Below, piece after piece: positions 1 through 7,887 of a stretch of DNA of 64,000 bases; within the stretch, counting starts at the first letter, position 1; every line of letters begins with the position of its first letter. This stretch comes from Candidatus Accumulibacter proximus (GTDB taxonomy: Bacteria; Pseudomonadota; Gammaproteobacteria; Burkholderiales; Rhodocyclaceae), in contig JADJMH010000001.1 in the NCBI GenBank assembly GCA_016709675.1, positions 310,001 through 374,000 of the forward strand, in the 5' to 3' direction. A program made the position numbers and the translations under genes. The notes beneath the pieces were generated by a model that was not told the origin of the DNA, did not search any database, and worked only from the letters and a program-made list of their open reading frames with translations.

Positions 1-679
1 GGACGCCAATCGCGACCGCGAGGGTCTGACCCTCAACGCCGCCAAGATGAATGTTTACGTGTTTGAGCCCCTTGCTGATGGTGATCAGCGAGACGATCCA
101 GCCGACCAGGAAGGCATATACCGGGCCCCATTGTCGCGCCTTGGCGATGGGATCCTCGGTATTGAAGATCAGCTTGCGGATGCTCATGGTCAGCAGCAAG
201 GCGACGGCACCGCCCAGAATCGGCGAGAGGAACCAGCTGGCGACGATTTCGCCCATCATGTCCCACTGCACCGCGTCAATGCCCAGTGCCGCGACGCCTG
301 CTCCGCATACGGCGCCAACGATCGTATGGCTGGTCGCTACTGGCCACCCGCGCATGCTGGCGAGAATCAACCAAGTGCCCGCTGCCAGCAAAGCGCCAAT
401 CATGGCAAAGGCCAGGAGTTGCGGCACCTGCTCGAAGAGCCTGGCATCGATGATGCCGGTCGAGATCGTGTCCGCCACTTCGCCACCGGCCAGATAGGCC
501 CCGCAAAACGCCATGATTGCCGCCAGGACGAGCGCGTGCCTGACGGTAATCGCCCCCGAACCAACCGAAGTGCCCATGGCAACGGCAACGCCGTTGGCAC
601 CGATTCCCCAGGTCATGTAGAGGCCGCCGGCAACGGCTAGAACATAGAAAAGGGTTTGATGCTGCTCGATGATTTCCAT
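1..679 (-). CDS. Pit-family inorganic phosphate transporter, N-terminal part (cut by window edge)
   Basis: The frame reads leftward from an ATG at 679 and stays open to base 1, giving 226 residues of a polytopic membrane protein; the C-terminal half lies outside the window. It resembles the PiT (PHO4) family, which imports phosphate by H+ or Na+ symport. After a short N-terminus, residues 25-40 contain the family signature region GIGANGVAVAMGTSVGS, and a second conserved patch GWPVATSHTIVGA lies near residue 100. In the family the first motif is normally GANDVANA, so the conserved Asp and Asn are Gly30 and Val33 here. It lies 109 nt downstream of a DUF47 gene on the same strand, the usual Pit partner, so the two are probably co-transcribed. 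The family call is firm; transport activity is uncertain because of the motif changes. Confidence 0.85.
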   Translation of the reverse strand, partial: MEIIEQHQTLFYVLAVAGGLYMTWGIGANGVAVAMGTSVGSGAITVRHALVLAAIMAFCGAYLAGGEVADTISTGIIDARLFEQVPQLLAFAMIGALLAAGTWLILASMRGWPVATSHTIVGAVCGAGVAALGIDAVQWDMMGEIVASWFLSPILGGAVALLLTMSIRKLIFNTEDPIAKARQWGPVYAFLVGWIVSLITISKGLKHVNIHLGGVEGQTLAVAIGV

Positions 680-788
680 TCGCCCGACCTTAGCAGTGGA
701 TCCCTTCAGTGAAGACACCGGCACAGTAACCGCAATCGCGATGACCGACGCCGAGAACGGGGTTGCTCACGTCGCAGACTCTTGGTGA

Positions 789-1475
789 TCAACGGGCGAC
801 CAGCAGACGAACCCTATCGCCAACTTTCTCCGCGTAGTCAGCCAGATTGCCAACCCACTGGATCAACTGGTACCAGAACATCACCGACACCGGCTTCAGG
901 TTGTCTTCCTGCGAAAACAGGGCACGGGCAAGCGCCATCCCCATTACGTCAGTATCACTCTCCATGTTGCCCAGTTCGACGACCAGGTCATCGACGCCAC
1001 TCGCTTCACGTCCACGGAAGCCGGTCTCCTGCAGCTCTTGGAGCCTTTCGATTATCGCCTGCGCCTGCCGGCAAGTATCGATGCAACGGCATACCAGTCG
1101 CATCAGCGGCTCCGCCATGCCGGCGTGCACCTCCATCTTACGCTCCACCAGCAGCCCGGCAATGTCCTGCGCGGCATCGGCGATGGCATCCTGCATCGCC
1201 AGCAGTTCCAGCAGATCCTGCCGGTCGACTGCCAGAAGCCGGCTTCTCGGCAAACGGTCACACACTTCGTTCCTCATCGAGTCAGCCTCACGCTCCTTGA
1301 CGAAGATCGCGTTCTTGCGTTCTTCCAGCTGCTCCTGATCATCGTCAATCAGCGCCTGAAACAAGGGCTGCACTTCCTCGACGCATTCGATAACGATCCG
1401 CATATGCTGGTGCAGAGGCTTGAATGGCGACTTTCCAAACAGAGCTGCCATCGGGTTGCTGGATAACATAGGCAT
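789..1475 (-). CDS. DUF47 (PhoU-like) family protein, Pit accessory
   Basis: The 228-residue helical protein matches the DUF47/TIGR00153 family, cytosolic PhoU-like four-helix-bundle proteins that accompany Pit transporters and probably modulate them. Characteristic features are the F-KP-LHQHM start of the first helix, the acidic ERKNAIFVKEREAD segment with E-x3-D metal-type spacing, and a C-terminal helix ending DYAEKVGDRVRLL. Here the family's TIGR00153 form is closer than the two DUF47 copies at 6.1-8.5 kb, which belong to a different subgroup. It sits directly upstream of the partial Pit gene. The start at 1475 gives MPMLSS; an internal ATG two codons later is equally possible. The regulatory role is known only by family. 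Confidence 0.88.
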   Translation of the reverse strand: MPMLSSNPMAALFGKSPFKPLHQHMRIVIECVEEVQPLFQALIDDDQEQLEERKNAIFVKEREADSMRNEVCDRLPRSRLLAVDRQDLLELLAMQDAIADAAQDIAGLLVERKMEVHAGMAEPLMRLVCRCIDTCRQAQAIIERLQELQETGFRGREASGVDDLVVELGNMESDTDVMGMALARALFSQEDNLKPVSVMFWYQLIQWVGNLADYAEKVGDRVRLLVAR

Positions 1476-1883
1476 CCTCCGCTGAGGCGAGTAAGAAGAT
1501 CCTGGAAGAGAAACGGCGAAACGTCACCGCTGGGACCTGGCGGCGCTCAGTGCCGGGAGATCAGGCAGAGGTTTCCCTCTGTGCTTGCCGGACGAATTGT
1601 ATTCCGAAGTTCCGTCTTTGGGCTGTCGAAAGCGGCAGCGACGCCAAAGAGTCCAACCGCCAGCATGACGGGATGACGAAGCTATCGGCACCCGCCCCTC
1701 GCCGTTGTTGCCTGAGCGCACCAGTCAAACTGGACGACGGTAGCGGGCGAATCGGCGCTTGCCACCCGGGATGCCGCGGTGCGCTGCCCTTTGGCACAGT
1801 GGTACAATCCGGCAACCGCCTCAAGCTGCTCCCGTCGAAAACAATAATCCCGCCCGTTTAGCTCCCTCGAGGACCCTATCGCC
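1476..1883. other. Gene-free divergent intergenic region
   Basis: These 408 nt separate the leftward DUF47-Pit pair from the rightward NhaD-type antiporter and should hold both promoters. Short open frames on both strands show no recognisable protein. A small hairpin (CAGAGG, four-base loop, CCTCTG) lies at 1566-1581 and a TACAAT hexamer at 1803-1808, but no convincing -35 partner was found. No Pho box was recognised by eye. Confidence 0.5.
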
Positions 1884-3293
1884 ATGCACCACCCTCTTCT
1901 CTGTTACCTTCGTCCGGGGATGGCCCTGGTCCTGATGTCTGCCGTTGGGCCAGCCTGGGCCGCGAATACGCTCCCCGACGGCCCGGTCCTTCTTGGCATC
2001 CCGGTCGATTTCATCCTCTTCGCCCTGACCCTGCTGGGCGTCGCCCTGTTCCATCATTACACCCTGCAGGTGGCACTCACCGGGCTGACGACGATCACCA
2101 CATACAAGCTGCTGTTCACCGGCTTCACCTTTGGCACCGGGCTTGGTGGACTGGGGTTGCACCTGCAACATGAATGGGTGATGCTCAGCAATCTGCTCGG
2201 CCTGCTGCTGGGCTTTGCCCTGCTCGCCCGCCATTTCGAGGAAAGCCGCGTGCCGGATGCCTTGCCGCGCTATTTGCCGGATGGTTGGCAGGGGGGCTTT
2301 GTCCTGCTGGTCATGATCTTCGTCCTCTCAAGCTTTCTCGACAACATCGCCGCCGCGCTGATCGGCGGCACCATTGCCCGAATCGTCTTCCGCCACCGCA
2401 TCCACATCGGCTATCTGGCGGCGATCGTCGCCGCCTCGAATGCCGGCGGGTCGGGAAGCGTGGTTGGCGACACAACGACGACGATGATGTGGATCGATGG
2501 CGTCAACCCGCTCGACGTCACCCATGCCTATGTCGCCGCCGGGGTGGCGCTGCTTTTCTGTGGCATTCCGGCAGCCCTGCAGCAGCATCGTTACGCGCCG
2601 ATCGTCGCGCACTCCGGCGAGGACGCTCGTGTCGACTGGGCGCGGGTGGCGATCGTTGCCTTCATCCTGCTCGCCGCCATTATCACCAACGTGACGGTCA
2701 ACGTGCTCTTTCCCGAGATCTCCGATCGCTTTCCCTTCCTCGGCGCTGCGGTGTGGGTGGCGCTGCTGCTGGCGACGCCGTTGCGCCGACCGGAGTGGAG
2801 CCTGTTGCCCGAGGCCTTCAAGGGCAGCATTTTCCTGCTCTCGCTGGTGCTCTGCGCTTCGATGATGCCGGTCGAGAAGCTCCCTGCAGCTTCCTGGCAG
2901 ACGGCGATGGGGTTGGGCTTCGTCTCGGCAGTGTTCGACAACATTCCGCTCACCGCACTGGCGCTCGCCCAGGGCGGCTACGATTGGGGCTTCCTCGCCT
3001 ATGCCGTGGGTTTCGGGGGATCGATGATCTGGTTCGGCTCCTCGGCTGGGGTTGCTCTGTCAAGCATGTTCCCGGAGGCGCGATCGGCAGGGCGCTGGCT
3101 GCTGCACGGCTGGCACGTCACCTTGGCCTACGTGGTGGGATTCTTCGCCCTGCTGCTCATCCTCGGCTGGCATCCCCATGCGACGCACAAGGCCGAAGCA
3201 ATTGACGCAGTCAAGCCGACGATTGTCGCTGTCGGAGAGGCGCGGGCAGACGATCGGCCGGCACCAGACCTCAATCCGCATCGACCCACTTGA
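1884..3293 (+). CDS. NhaD/ArsB-type sodium:proton antiporter (copy 1)
   Basis: The protein has 469 residues, a signal-like first segment and about a dozen hydrophobic segments, typical of the NhaD branch of the ion-transporter superfamily (Na+/H+ exchange across the inner membrane). Diagnostic patches are FLDNIAAALIGGTI near residue 150, SNAGGSGSVVGDTTTTMMWI near 190 (the NhaD SNAGG-GD-TTTM motif) and VFDNIPLTALAL near 350. The paired DN sites are the expected ion-binding positions. The ATG at 1884 precedes a clean membrane-entry sequence. A universal stress protein gene follows after 29 nt, so the two probably form one transcript. A paralogue about two-thirds identical by eye lies at 3901-5259. 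Substrate could also be another ion; Na+ is inferred from the family. Confidence 0.85.
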   Translation: MHHPLLCYLRPGMALVLMSAVGPAWAANTLPDGPVLLGIPVDFILFALTLLGVALFHHYTLQVALTGLTTITTYKLLFTGFTFGTGLGGLGLHLQHEWVMLSNLLGLLLGFALLARHFEESRVPDALPRYLPDGWQGGFVLLVMIFVLSSFLDNIAAALIGGTIARIVFRHRIHIGYLAAIVAASNAGGSGSVVGDTTTTMMWIDGVNPLDVTHAYVAAGVALLFCGIPAALQQHRYAPIVAHSGEDARVDWARVAIVAFILLAAIITNVTVNVLFPEISDRFPFLGAAVWVALLLATPLRRPEWSLLPEAFKGSIFLLSLVLCASMMPVEKLPAASWQTAMGLGFVSAVFDNIPLTALALAQGGYDWGFLAYAVGFGGSMIWFGSSAGVALSSMFPEARSAGRWLLHGWHVTLAYVVGFFALLLILGWHPHATHKAEAIDAVKPTIVAVGEARADDRPAPDLNPHRPT

Positions 3294-3322
3294 CCATCCG
3301 ATCACTTCAGGGAGAACAGAAC

Positions 3323-3748
3323 ATGCTCAAGGCACTTATCCCGGTCGACGCTTCCGAAACGGCACTGCGCGCGGTCGATCATTTCATCAGCCTGGTGCAA
3401 GGTCGCGAACCAATGGAGGTCTGCCTGCTTCATGTGCGCGAGCCAGTCGATGCATGGGAAATCCGGCGGGTGCTGACCGCCGACGAGATCGCCGCGCTGC
3501 AGCGCTCGGAGGGCGAGGATGTTTTGCAAGCGGCCAGGCAACGGCTCGACGCGGCCGGCATTCCCTACACCGCCGAAGTCCTGATTGGAGAAGTCGGCGC
3601 GACCATCGCCCGGCACGCCGAAGAGACTGGCTGCGACAAGATCATCATGGGCAGCCGCGGAGAAAGCGCGATCAGCGGCTTGTTGCTCGGTTCGGTGACG
3701 ACCAAGGTCATCCACTTCGCACATGTGCCGGTAACGGTCGTCAAGTAG
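3323..3748 (+). CDS. Universal stress protein (UspA family), copy 1
   Basis: The start is taken at the ATG at 3323 (MLKALIPVDAS), preceded by GGGAGAA at good spacing; an upstream in-frame start would overlap the antiporter gene without support. The 141-residue product is a single Usp domain: N-terminal beta strand LIPVDAS, then the nucleotide-binding loop MGSRGESAISGLLLGSV near residues 110-127 (G-2X-G-9X-G-S/T), which predicts an ATP-binding Usp. Such proteins are cytosolic stress factors and often regulate an adjacent transporter. It follows the NhaD-type gene by 29 nt and closely resembles the copy at 5403, which lies beside the second antiporter. A functional link to the antiporter is inferred from this repeated pairing. 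Confidence 0.92.
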   Translation: MLKALIPVDASETALRAVDHFISLVQGREPMEVCLLHVREPVDAWEIRRVLTADEIAALQRSEGEDVLQAARQRLDAAGIPYTAEVLIGEVGATIARHAEETGCDKIIMGSRGESAISGLLLGSVTTKVIHFAHVPVTVVK

Positions 3749-3761
3749 GTCGGCTGGGCGC

Positions 3762-3788
3762 GCCAGAGAACCTCAGGCTTTCTCTGGC
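3762..3788 (+). terminator. Terminator-like hairpin after the antiporter-usp pair
   Basis: A perfect 9-bp inverted repeat (GCCAGAGAA / TTCTCTGGC) with a 9-nt loop begins 14 nt after the usp stop codon. The T tract is weak (CTTACC), so it may be a Rho-dependent or convergent-transcript hairpin separating this unit from the leftward antiporter gene whose end is at 3901. Confidence 0.5.
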
Positions 3789-3900
3789 CTTACCCGGACG
3801 GATGACGAAACGTTCGCTGGTGCTCATGTCGGCTTTTCAGTGATGATATCCTTCCGGCGCCCCCCCGGGGACCCCGGGCTCTGTCGGCGACAACGTCGTT

Positions 3901-5259
3901 TCAGTGCGCATTCGCTGGCGCCACGACGATGGGTACTGCGTCGCCTTGCGACACTCTTGGCCCTTCCTTGGGGCTCCAACCGATGACCAGCAGCATCGCG
4001 AAGAAGCCTACGACGTAGGCAATCGGGATATGCCAGCCGTGCCGCAGCCATTTGCCCACTGACCTCGCTTCGGGAAAGAGATTGGCCACCGCCACTCCGG
4101 CCGACGAGCCGAACCACAGCATCGACCCTCCGTAGCCAACGGCAAAGGCGAGGAAACCCCAGTCGTAGCCACCCTGTTTCAAGGCCAGCGCGGTGAGCGG
4201 AATGTTGTCGAATACCGACGAAACGAAACCCAGCCCCAGCGTCGTCTGCCACGATGCCATCGGCAACCTCTCGACCGGCATCATCGACGCGCAGGTGACC
4301 AGCGCGAGAAGAAAGACGGTTCCCTTGACGGCTTCCGGAACCAGGCTCCACTCTGGTTTGCGCAGCGGCACGGCGAGCAGCAGAGCCACCCACACCGCCA
4401 CCCCGAGGAAGGGGAAATGGTCGGCCAGTTCCGGGAACTTGATGTTCACCGTGACATTCGTGACAATCGCCGCCACCAGCATGAAGAGCACGACGCCGAC
4501 TCGCGCCCAATCGACGTGATGCCCGGCATGCAGGTGGCGCACGATCGGCTGGTGCGAATTCTGCTGCAGAGCGGCGGGGATGCCGAAGACCAGCAGCGCC
4601 ACCGCAGACGCAACGTAGGCCGGCGCCACTTCGAGCGGGCTGATGCCGGCAATCCAGATCATCGTCGTCGTCGTGTCGCCGACGACGCTTCCCGCGCCAC
4701 CGGCATTCGACGCGGCGACGATGGCCGCCAGGTAACCGAGATGCAGGCGGCGCTTGAAGACACTGGCGGCAACCGTGCCGCCGATCAGCGCCGCCGCGAT
4801 GTTGTCGAGGAAGCCCGAGAGAACAAAGATGATCACCAGCAAGACGAACGGGCCGAGCCAGCTTGCGGGCAGCAGCTTCGGCAGCACCTCTGGCACACCG
4901 CTGTCCTCGAAGTGGCGTGCCAGGAGGGCAAAGCCGACCAGCAAGCAAAAGAGATTGACCAGCAGAACCCACTCGTGCGCCATGTGTGCGGCGAAGCCGG
5001 CGATGCCTTCACCCGTCTTGAAGCCAGTGACCGTGATCTTGTACAGCGCAATCACCGCCAGACCGCCCAGCGCCACCTTCAGCACATGGTGATGGAACAG
5101 CGCCACACCGAGGAGCGTCGCGGCGAACAGGATGAAGTCCAGCGGGATACCGAAAATCTCGGGGCCGTCGGCGGCTCGGGCCGGGGGGGGCACGCACAAC
5201 AGCCAAGGCACCGCCAGAAAGCGAATAACCGGCAAGCTCCAGACTCTATCCAGCATCAC
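3901..5259 (-). CDS. NhaD/ArsB-type sodium:proton antiporter (copy 2)
   Basis: This 452-residue protein is a paralogue of the product at 1884-3293, with the same motifs: FLDNIAAALIGGTV, SNAGGAGSVVGDTTTTMIWI and VFDNIPLTALAL. It has an N-terminal signal-like segment ending in PPARA, then repeated hydrophobic helices. The likely role is Na+/H+ exchange at the inner membrane. Unlike copy 1, it is transcribed away from its neighbouring universal stress gene, sharing a 143-nt divergent promoter region that contains a perfect 9-bp inverted repeat. The two antiporter genes converge. By eye, identity to copy 1 is highest in the membrane segments and lowest at the C-terminal tail, consistent with duplication followed by divergence rather than recent copying. 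Confidence 0.85.
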   Translation of the reverse strand: MMLDRVWSLPVIRFLAVPWLLCVPPPARAADGPEIFGIPLDFILFAATLLGVALFHHHVLKVALGGLAVIALYKITVTGFKTGEGIAGFAAHMAHEWVLLVNLFCLLVGFALLARHFEDSGVPEVLPKLLPASWLGPFVLLVIIFVLSGFLDNIAAALIGGTVAASVFKRRLHLGYLAAIVAASNAGGAGSVVGDTTTTMIWIAGISPLEVAPAYVASAVALLVFGIPAALQQNSHQPIVRHLHAGHHVDWARVGVVLFMLVAAIVTNVTVNIKFPELADHFPFLGVAVWVALLLAVPLRKPEWSLVPEAVKGTVFLLALVTCASMMPVERLPMASWQTTLGLGFVSSVFDNIPLTALALKQGGYDWGFLAFAVGYGGSMLWFGSSAGVAVANLFPEARSVGKWLRHGWHIPIAYVVGFFAMLLVIGWSPKEGPRVSQGDAVPIVVAPANAH

Positions 5260-5313
5260 ATTGCTCCTCTCCGGACGCAGGTCTTGTGGTACCGTTGGTG
5301 CGGACTATTGATT

Positions 5314-5337
5314 ATGCCATAGTCGGCCCTATGGCAT
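5314..5337. promoter_or_regulatory. 9-bp inverted repeat in the divergent antiporter/usp promoter region
   Basis: ATGCCATAG and CTATGGCAT form a perfect inverted repeat with a 6-nt spacer (TCGGCC), total 24 nt. It lies between the antiporter start at 5259 and the stress-protein start at 5403, where a dimeric regulator could control both genes. No matching repeat was found upstream of the first antiporter gene. The regulator is unknown. Confidence 0.5.
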
Positions 5338-5402
5338 TCGAAGCATGGTCCGTGCTAGAAAGAGACCTTATTCAGCCAACCCATCTGACGGAGGAATTCG
5401 CC

Positions 5403-5828
5403 ATGCGCAAAGCGCTTGTCCCAGTAGACGGCTCAGCCGCCGCTCACCGTGCGGTACGGCACATCGTGTGTCTGGCCAGCATTTTTCCGTCGATCGAAGC
5501 CGTTCTGCTCAACGTCCAGCTGGAAGTCGATGAATGGCGGGTCCGCCGGGTCCTGAAAAAAGAAGAAATAGAGGCCATGGAGGAAAGCAGGGGGGGCGAC
5601 ACCCTGCAGCAGGACCGCGAAGTGCTCAAGGCTGCCGGCGTTCGCTTTACGCCGGTGGTCGAGATCGGCCCCGCCGCCGAGACCATCGCCAAGATTGCCC
5701 GGGAACGGGGTTGCGATGGGATCGTCATGGGAACCCGCGGGCTGGGGGCGGTCTCCAGCGTATTGCTGGGCTCGGTAAGCAGTCGGGTCCTCCAGTTCAG
5801 CCATCTGCCGGTGACGCTGGTCAAATAG
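5403..5828 (+). CDS. Universal stress protein (UspA family), copy 2
   Basis: The chosen start is ATG 5403 (MRKALVPVDGS), preceded by a strong GGAGG at 5390-5394; longer upstream starts lack support. The 141-residue Usp domain has the ATP-binding loop MGTRGLGAVSSVLLGSV near residues 110-127 and ends LPVTLVK, closely matching copy 1 at 3323 in length and layout. It is divergent from the second antiporter gene. A cytosolic stress-response role is expected from the family; involvement in antiporter control is inferred only from the repeated neighbourhood. Confidence 0.92.
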   Translation: MRKALVPVDGSAAAHRAVRHIVCLASIFPSIEAVLLNVQLEVDEWRVRRVLKKEEIEAMEESRGGDTLQQDREVLKAAGVRFTPVVEIGPAAETIAKIARERGCDGIVMGTRGLGAVSSVLLGSVSSRVLQFSHLPVTLVK

Positions 5829-5949
5829 GATGAATGCACGGAATTTTGGGGCACAGCGCCGCCCAGCCTCGGCTTGCGATTTGGCTGCTCGCACAACGAC
5901 CGAAGCCCTGCGGGACCATCGCTTGATGACGGCGCGCGCCAGCAACGAA

Positions 5950-5972
5950 AACGCCCCTCTTGCCGGGGCGTT
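5950..5972. terminator. Probable bidirectional intrinsic terminator
   Basis: AACGCCCC and GGGGCGTT form a perfect 8-bp stem with a 7-nt loop. Read on the minus strand it is followed by TTTTCGTT, so it can end the DUF47-Pit-DUF47 transcript arriving from the right; read on the plus strand it lies 121 nt after the usp stop. The remaining sequence from 5829 to 6119 holds no gene I can support. Confidence 0.65.
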
Positions 5973-6119
5973 CGGTTGTGGCAGGCGAGAGAGCAGTACG
6001 AAACGGGCCAGGCAAGCGACCCGGTCAGTCCCCGAAAATCAGGTGGCGATCGACAACCATGGGGAACGCGACAAACGACGGGTGCTGACGCTCCAGCTTG
6101 CTACCGACCTGGCTGCCTC

Positions 6120-6755
6120 TCAGGCATTCTGCAGCAGAATCTCTTCCAGCGTCTGAGCCGATTTCTTGCTGGCGCGCAGCACCTTCTCCTGCAGCGCATA
6201 GAACTGCCGCATGCGCATCGCCCGCAAGGCGGCAGCGTCATCGCCCTCAGCGTCGAACAAAGCCTTGATCGCTTTGTACATCACCGCAACCGACTTCTCT
6301 TCGATACGTTCGATTTCGAGGCACAGGTTGACCGTCTCCTCATTGCGCTGCCTTTCCTTCAGCGAGGCAATGGCCCGCGTCAGTCGACTACAGGCGTCAA
6401 CGGTCATCGCCGCCAATTCGTGCGACTCCCTGCTCGCCTCGGTCACGTTGTAGATGCTGACCGCCTGCGCGACATCCTGCACCGCGTTCATCACGTTGTC
6501 GATGTCCAGGGTCAGCGCGTAGACCTGGTCACGATTGAGCGGCGTGACGAAGGACTTGTGCAGCATCGTCATCAGGTCGTTCTTGATCTGATCCGAGCTG
6601 GCCTCGTTCATGTTGATTTCCTCGATCAGCGCCGCCACGTCCTGCTTGCTGACCCCCAGACTGCTGACCAGGCGCAGCATGGCATTGGCGCCGGCCAGCA
6701 CTCGCTCGCTGTGTGCCGCGAGCAACTCAAAAAACTCGGACCGCTTCGGTAACAT
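6120..6755 (-). CDS. DUF47 (PhoU-like) family protein
   Basis: The 211-residue protein begins MLPKRSEFFELLAAHSE, the typical entry of the DUF47 subgroup found beside short Pit transporters. Metal-type residues cluster in the helices (INMNEASSDQIKND, near residues 48-60; LTLDIDNVMNAV near 80-92). It is predicted to be cytosolic and to modulate phosphate uptake. It is the last gene of a leftward unit DUF47-Pit-DUF47, 105 nt after the Pit gene, and about half identical by eye to the first gene of that unit (7888-8526). A purine-rich GGGAGTT precedes the start. Two DUF47 genes flanking one Pit is less common than a single partner. Confidence 0.9.
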   Translation of the reverse strand: MLPKRSEFFELLAAHSERVLAGANAMLRLVSSLGVSKQDVAALIEEINMNEASSDQIKNDLMTMLHKSFVTPLNRDQVYALTLDIDNVMNAVQDVAQAVSIYNVTEASRESHELAAMTVDACSRLTRAIASLKERQRNEETVNLCLEIERIEEKSVAVMYKAIKALFDAEGDDAAALRAMRMRQFYALQEKVLRASKKSAQTLEEILLQNA

Positions 6756-6860
6756 GGGTAACTCCCTTGATTGACTGTAATGACGACTAGTGACTGATTC
6801 TGCTGGCGCGTGTCAACGGACGCCCCGTTGCCGGGTCGTCCGTTCGGCGAGCGCTTCGGC

Positions 6861-7874
6861 TTACAGGAACTTGGTGCCGATATACCAGAAGATCGCAGCG
6901 ATCAGGCCCGAGGCCGGAATCGTCAGCACCCAGGCAACCAGCAAGTTCGCGGTGATCGCCCAGCGCACCGCCTTGACGTCGGTGGCCGCGCCGACGCCGA
7001 TGATCGCACCGGTGATGGTATGCGTCGTCGACACCGGAATGCCGCCCAGCGTCGCCAGCCCCAGCGTGATGGCACCGCCCATCGAGGCACACGAACCGCT
7101 GATCGCATTGAGCTTGGTGATCTTGGTCCCCATCGTCTTGACGATTCGCCAGCCACCGAGGTAGGTTCCCCAGGCAATCGCGAAGTAGCACGAGTAGATC
7201 ACCCAGGTCGGCAAGGTCGCCACGTCCTTCGTCGCCACGCCGGCAGTGATCATCAGCAGCCAGATGATGCCGATCGTCTTTTGCGCGTCGTTGCCGCCGT
7301 GGCCCAGGCTGTACGCGGCAGCGGCGAACAACTGCCCGCCCTTGAAAAACTTCCCGGCCTGATACGGCGAGGTGCCGCGGAAGATCCAGGCAACCAGGAC
7401 CATCAGCAGCCCCCCGATGATCACCCCGACCAGTGGCGAAATGATAATGAAAGCGAGGATCTTGCCAAAACCCTCCCAGACAATCGGCGCCCCCGAACCC
7501 GCCTTGGCCACCGTCGCTCCGACCAGGCCGCCGACCAGCGCGTGCGAGGACGACGATGGAATGCCGTAGTACCAGGTGATGATGTTCCAGGCCAAGGCGC
7601 CGATCAAGGCCCCGAAAATCACGTAGTAATCGACGAAGCTCGGGTCAACGGTCCCCTTGCCGATCGTCGCCGCGACCTTGAGCTGAAACACCCACAGGGC
7701 GGCAAAGTTGAAGAACGCGGCGAACAACACCGCCTGTTTCGGGGTCAGGGCACCCGTCGCGACGATCGTCGAGATGGAGTTCGCGCCATCGTGAAACCCG
7801 TTCATGAAGTCGAACGCCAGCGCGATTGCTATCAGCAGCGCCAGCGTCCAGATGCTCATATTTAGGCCTTCCAT
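6861..7874 (-). CDS. Pit-family inorganic phosphate transporter (short bacterial type)
   Basis: The 337-residue inner-membrane protein carries both halves of the Pit signature: FMNGFHDGANSIST near residue 25, and GHGGNDAQKTIG near residue 215, with DGAN and GGND intact. This low-affinity carrier co-transports metal-phosphate with protons. Two starts are possible, ATG 7874 (GAGAGG upstream) and ATG 7859 (GGAAGG upstream, giving MSIWTL); both have ribosome sites and the shorter form looks more like relatives. It lies between two DUF47 genes (13 nt after one, 105 nt before the other), forming a probable operon. Intact motifs contrast with the altered motif of the other Pit gene at the left edge. 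Confidence 0.93.
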   Translation of the reverse strand: MEGLNMSIWTLALLIAIALAFDFMNGFHDGANSISTIVATGALTPKQAVLFAAFFNFAALWVFQLKVAATIGKGTVDPSFVDYYVIFGALIGALAWNIITWYYGIPSSSSHALVGGLVGATVAKAGSGAPIVWEGFGKILAFIIISPLVGVIIGGLLMVLVAWIFRGTSPYQAGKFFKGGQLFAAAAYSLGHGGNDAQKTIGIIWLLMITAGVATKDVATLPTWVIYSCYFAIAWGTYLGGWRIVKTMGTKITKLNAISGSCASMGGAITLGLATLGGIPVSTTHTITGAIIGVGAATDVKAVRWAITANLLVAWVLTIPASGLIAAIFWYIGTKFL

Positions 7875-7887
7875 TTTCGGCTACCTC

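Noticed and set aside
1792..1808. Sigma-54-like TGGCAC upstream of the first antiporter gene
   Set aside because: The required GC of the -12 element (TTGCA) is absent at the right spacing; TACAAT follows instead.
2174..3205. Long +2 open frame inside the first antiporter gene
   Set aside because: It is Arg/Pro/His-rich with no domain and lies wholly within a well-recognised gene; typical shadow in GC-rich DNA.
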